Shown piece after piece: positions 6,511 to 7,544 of a stretch of 7,544 nucleotides of DNA. Each line of letters begins with the position of its first letter. The first letter of the stretch is position 1. This DNA comes from Bacillota bacterium (lineage in GTDB: Bacteria > Bacillota > Sulfobacillia > Symbiobacteriales > Symbiobacteriaceae): contig JAQBPS010000092.1 in assembly GCA_028287415.1 (NCBI GenBank), positions 1 to 7,544 of the forward strand. Reading direction: 5' to 3'. The notes under the pieces are model-generated. The model did not search any database. It had not been told where the DNA came from and worked only from the letters and a program-made list of their open reading frames with translations. The position numbers and the translations under genes are program-made.

Positions 6511-6732
6511 TCACCGCAGCTTGCGGAGAAACGCCTCTGGGTTGGCCGCAAAGGCAAAGCGGCCGGCGACAAGCGCGAACGCGTGAGATGAGCACCGGGT
6601 GCACTCGTCGAGGCACTCCGCCACCTCGACCACCCAGCCCTCCTCCTTGAGCTGCTTGATGACGTCAGGTCGCCTGGCAAGCTGATTGCTGGCGCAAATC
6701 TGCAGGCGGCGCCGGCGCTTCGGTTCAGACAT
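6511..6732 (-). CDS. DUF1450 family (YuzB-like) four-cysteine protein
   Basis: A 73-residue cytoplasmic protein of unknown function. It fits the DUF1450 family, typified by YuzB of Bacillus subtilis: a CxSN motif near the start (CASN, Cys13), then C-x3-C-x2-C (CLDECTRC, Cys40, Cys44, Cys47), then the FALV-G pattern (FALVAG) and a C-terminal helix (NPEAFLRKLR). The four cysteines suggest metal or iron-sulfur binding or redox activity, which is inference. A basic run KRRRR precedes the conserved core and is not a feature I recall in YuzB. The start is taken as ATG at 6732, with GAGGG 8 nt upstream. An in-frame GTG at 6747 would add five residues (MRVAH), but it would lie only about 10 nt from the predicted transcription start. 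The gene sits directly downstream of the rRNA operon terminators and upstream of the small membrane protein gene. Confidence 0.85.
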   Translation of the reverse strand: MSEPKRRRRLQICASNQLARRPDVIKQLKEEGWVVEVAECLDECTRCSSHAFALVAGRFAFAANPEAFLRKLR

Positions 6733-6747
6733 ATGGGCCACCCTCAC

Positions 6748-6959
6748 TTATCTACTTCCGTTTATTTTAACTGCTTCCACCGGTGCCTTGCGCCCGGGGG
6801 CGACCAGACCCCCGCCCACTGCTGTTCCGGTGTCGCCAAGCTCAGATCTACCCGTCCTGACGGCATTGTTGTGCCATTATGCTTTCGCTGCTGCGCCCTC
6901 CCTTCCTCCCACACGCGAAATTACCGTTTTGAGCCTGCTGCCTTTGCTCCAGAAATCAC
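6748..6959. other. Intergenic region upstream of the DUF1450 gene, no gene seen
   Basis: This 212-nt stretch between terminator T2 and the DUF1450 gene holds no convincing gene. A 34-codon minus-strand reading frame beginning at an ATG near 6867 has no ribosome binding site and no recognisable product. The nearest promoter element is TAAAAT (6764-6769, minus strand, 5 of 6 matches to the -10 consensus), about 30 nt before the DUF1450 start; no good -35 box stands at the right distance. GGGGG and CCCCC (6796-6800 and 6809-6813) could form a short hairpin. Confidence 0.4.
6764..6769 (-). promoter_or_regulatory. Candidate -10 box for the DUF1450 unit
   Basis: TAAAAT on the minus strand matches 5 of 6 bases of TATAAT, in the only AT-rich patch upstream of the DUF1450 gene. 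Transcription would begin near 6757, leaving a leader of about 25 nt to the ATG at 6732. The missing -35 element keeps this tentative. Confidence 0.25.
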
Positions 6960-6989
6960 GAAAACCACCGCCTTATGGCGGTGGTTTTC
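6960..6989 (-). terminator. Second rRNA-operon-type terminator (T2)
   Basis: A perfect 13-bp stem (GAAAACCACCGCC with GGCGGTGGTTTTC) with a 4-nt loop. A-rich and T-rich ends are built into the stem, so it can work in both directions. It has the same design as T1: each follows a 5S 3'-end sequence by about 10-11 nt. T2 would catch read-through from the rRNA operon before the DUF1450 gene. Confidence 0.85.
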
Positions 6990-6998
6990 TCGATAAAT

Positions 6999-7035
6999 AG
7001 TTTAGGCGGCGACCTACTCCACTCGCCTCGTCAAA
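6999..7035 (-). pseudogene. Remnant of a 5S rRNA 3' end
   Basis: Bases 6999-7019 match the 3' end of the intact 5S region at 7192-7212 in 20 of 21 positions (shared core GAGTAGGTCGCCGCC on the minus strand). Weaker similarity continues for about 10-15 nt (CGAGGCGAGTGG against CGAGCGTGGAA, with gaps), then stops. There is no 5' half to complete helix I, so it cannot form a 5S rRNA. It sits just before terminator T2, as the real 5S sits before T1. It is most simply a relic of a second 5S gene or of unequal recombination between rRNA operons. Confidence 0.65.
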
Positions 7036-7041
7036 CCCCCA

Positions 7042-7080
7042 CCGTTTCCGAGTTGGGTAGCAACCGCTTGACGGAAACGG
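7042..7080. repeat. 9-bp inverted repeat between the two rRNA terminators
   Basis: CCGTTTCCG (7042-7050) and CGGAAACGG (7072-7080) are perfect reverse complements. Inside them GTTG and CAAC could add a small inner stem. An alternative pairing exists between CGTCAA (7029-7034) and TTGACG (7068-7073), which would compete with it. Together with 7081-7150 this makes a 110-nt GC-rich spacer with no open reading frame I trust and no tRNA-like T-loop. Function is unknown. Confidence 0.45.
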
Positions 7081-7150
7081 CGCGGCTTTTCCTTCGGCTC
7101 CCCACGCGCGAGTCTGCGCCTCGACCGTGGCAGCAGGTCGCTTATATGCC

Positions 7151-7181
7151 GAAACCCACCGACCAAAGGTCGGTGGGTTTC
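7151..7181 (-). terminator. rRNA operon terminator T1
   Basis: A perfect 14-bp stem (GAAACCCACCGACC with GGTCGGTGGGTTTC) closed by a 3-nt loop, 11 nt after the 5S 3' end. The T-rich 3' arm ends in GGGTTTC. It is the first terminator of the rRNA operon and, being symmetric, could also act in reverse. Confidence 0.88.
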
Positions 7182-7192
7182 TTGGCTATAAA

Positions 7193-7308
7193 GTTTGGGC
7201 GGCGACCTACTCTTCCACGCTCGAAGCGTAGTACCATCGGCCCTGAGAGGCTTAACGGCTGTGTTCGGAATGGGAACAGGTGATCCCTCTCGGCATAGCC
7301 ACCCTAAA
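7193..7308 (-). rRNA. rrf: 5S ribosomal RNA
   Basis: On the minus strand the sequence carries the conserved 5S elements in order: GGTGGCTATGCC at the 5' side of helix I/II, GAGAGGGATCACC, the loop-C block CCCATTCCGAACACAG, AAGCC, the loop-E region GCCGATGGTACTA, a CGCTTCGAGCG hairpin, and GAGTAGGTCGCCGCCC closing helix I. Length is about 116 nt; the ends are set by pairing of helix I and may be off by a few bases. It lies 62 nt after the 23S 3' end and just before terminator T1. Confidence 0.95.
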
Positions 7309-7312
7309 TCAG

Positions 7313-7330
7313 TCAGTGTTCGCACACTGA
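7313..7330 (-). other. Hairpin in the 23S-5S spacer
   Basis: TCAGTGT and ACACTGA form a perfect 7-bp stem; on the transcribed strand the loop is GCGA, a stable GNRA tetraloop. It lies immediately upstream of the 5S 5' end and probably helps define precursor processing. The rest of the 62-nt spacer contains no tRNA. Confidence 0.5.
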
Positions 7331-7370
7331 AAACTACAAAGTGGTGATTGTCAAACGAGTAGAGACTGTA

Positions 7371-7544
7371 TAGGTCAAGCCCTCGGCCGATTAGTACCGG
7401 TCCGCTCCACGGCTTACACCGCTTCCACTCCCGGCCTATCTACCTGGTAGTCTTCCAGGGGCCTTACTATCTTACGATATGGGAGATCTCATCTTCAGGA
7501 CGGCTTCGCACTTAGATGCTTTCAGCGCTGATCCGTTCCGGCCA
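7371..7544 (-). rRNA. rrl: 23S ribosomal RNA, 3' end (partial)
   Basis: The minus strand reads GCTGAAAGCATCTAAGTGCG, then GAAGCCGTCCTGAAGATGAG, then ATCTCCC, and near the end CCGGTACTAATCGGCCGAGG and GCTTGACC. These are the highly conserved terminal blocks of bacterial 23S rRNA (domain VI and the 3' strand of helix 1). The 5' part lies beyond the window. The exact 3' end is set at 7371 by analogy with the pairing of the terminal CTTGACC and may differ by a few bases. Confidence 0.95.

Noticed and set aside
6686..7000. 104-codon plus-strand open frame covering the DUF1450 promoter region and T2
   Set aside because: No ribosome binding site, Pro/Leu-rich translation without a pattern, and it reads through the T2 hairpin and into the DUF1450 start.
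7029..7140. tRNA gene between the rRNA terminators
   Set aside because: No GGTTCGAATCC-like T-loop, no 7-bp acceptor stem and no anticodon stem-loop at the right spacing on either strand.
6975..7325. Open frames of about 100 codons on both strands over the 5S region
   Set aside because: They run through the 5S rRNA gene and the terminator hairpins, so they are not coding.

Overview
The window reads as part of a chromosome of a moderately to highly GC-rich member of the Bacillota, possibly Symbiobacterium-like. This is an inference. It rests on strong AAGGAGG-type ribosome binding sites, frequent GTG and TTG starts, a lipoprotein-type peptide-binding protein, a small protein of the DUF1450 (YuzB) family that I know mainly from Bacillota, and compact intrinsic terminators. 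All recognisable genes lie on the minus strand, so transcription runs from high to low coordinates.

Reading in that direction, the window opens with the end of a ribosomal RNA operon: the last ~174 nt of 23S rRNA (7371-7544), a 62-nt spacer with a processing-type hairpin, 5S rRNA (7193-7308), and a perfect 14-bp terminator hairpin (T1, 7151-7181). About 150 nt further on, the arrangement repeats in reduced form. A 21-nt copy of the 5S 3' end (6999-7019, 20 of 21 identical) is followed by a second perfect terminator hairpin (T2, 6960-6989). This looks like the scar of a lost or degraded second 5S gene. The stretch between the two terminators has inverted repeats and no convincing gene.

Two small genes follow, probably as an operon: a four-cysteine DUF1450 protein (6511-6732) and a ~68-residue protein with two membrane segments (6252-6458). 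An intrinsic terminator (6217-6244) closes this unit. A 13-bp palindrome then leads into a large gene (3428-6172) for a fused two-domain M16 zinc peptidase with an active N-terminal half and a C-terminal half that has lost the catalytic residues. A terminator (3392-3415) ends it.

After an AT-rich intergenic region with several dyads comes a peptide (or nickel/oligosaccharide-type) ABC uptake operon: an extracellular solute-binding lipoprotein (1443-3161), an OppB/DppB-type permease (387-1331) and the start of an OppC/DppC-type permease (1-373, cut by the window edge). The lipoprotein would capture substrate outside the membrane and pass it to the heterodimeric permease. ATPase subunits are not in the window and may lie beyond position 1. 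A strong hairpin between the binding protein and the first permease could set unequal expression.

I found no CRISPR array, transposase, phage gene or tRNA. Most of the window is ordinary. The least-explained signals are the 5S scar with tandem terminators, a perfect 24-bp palindrome laid over the lipobox codons of the binding protein, and the palindromes upstream of the peptidase and binding-protein genes.
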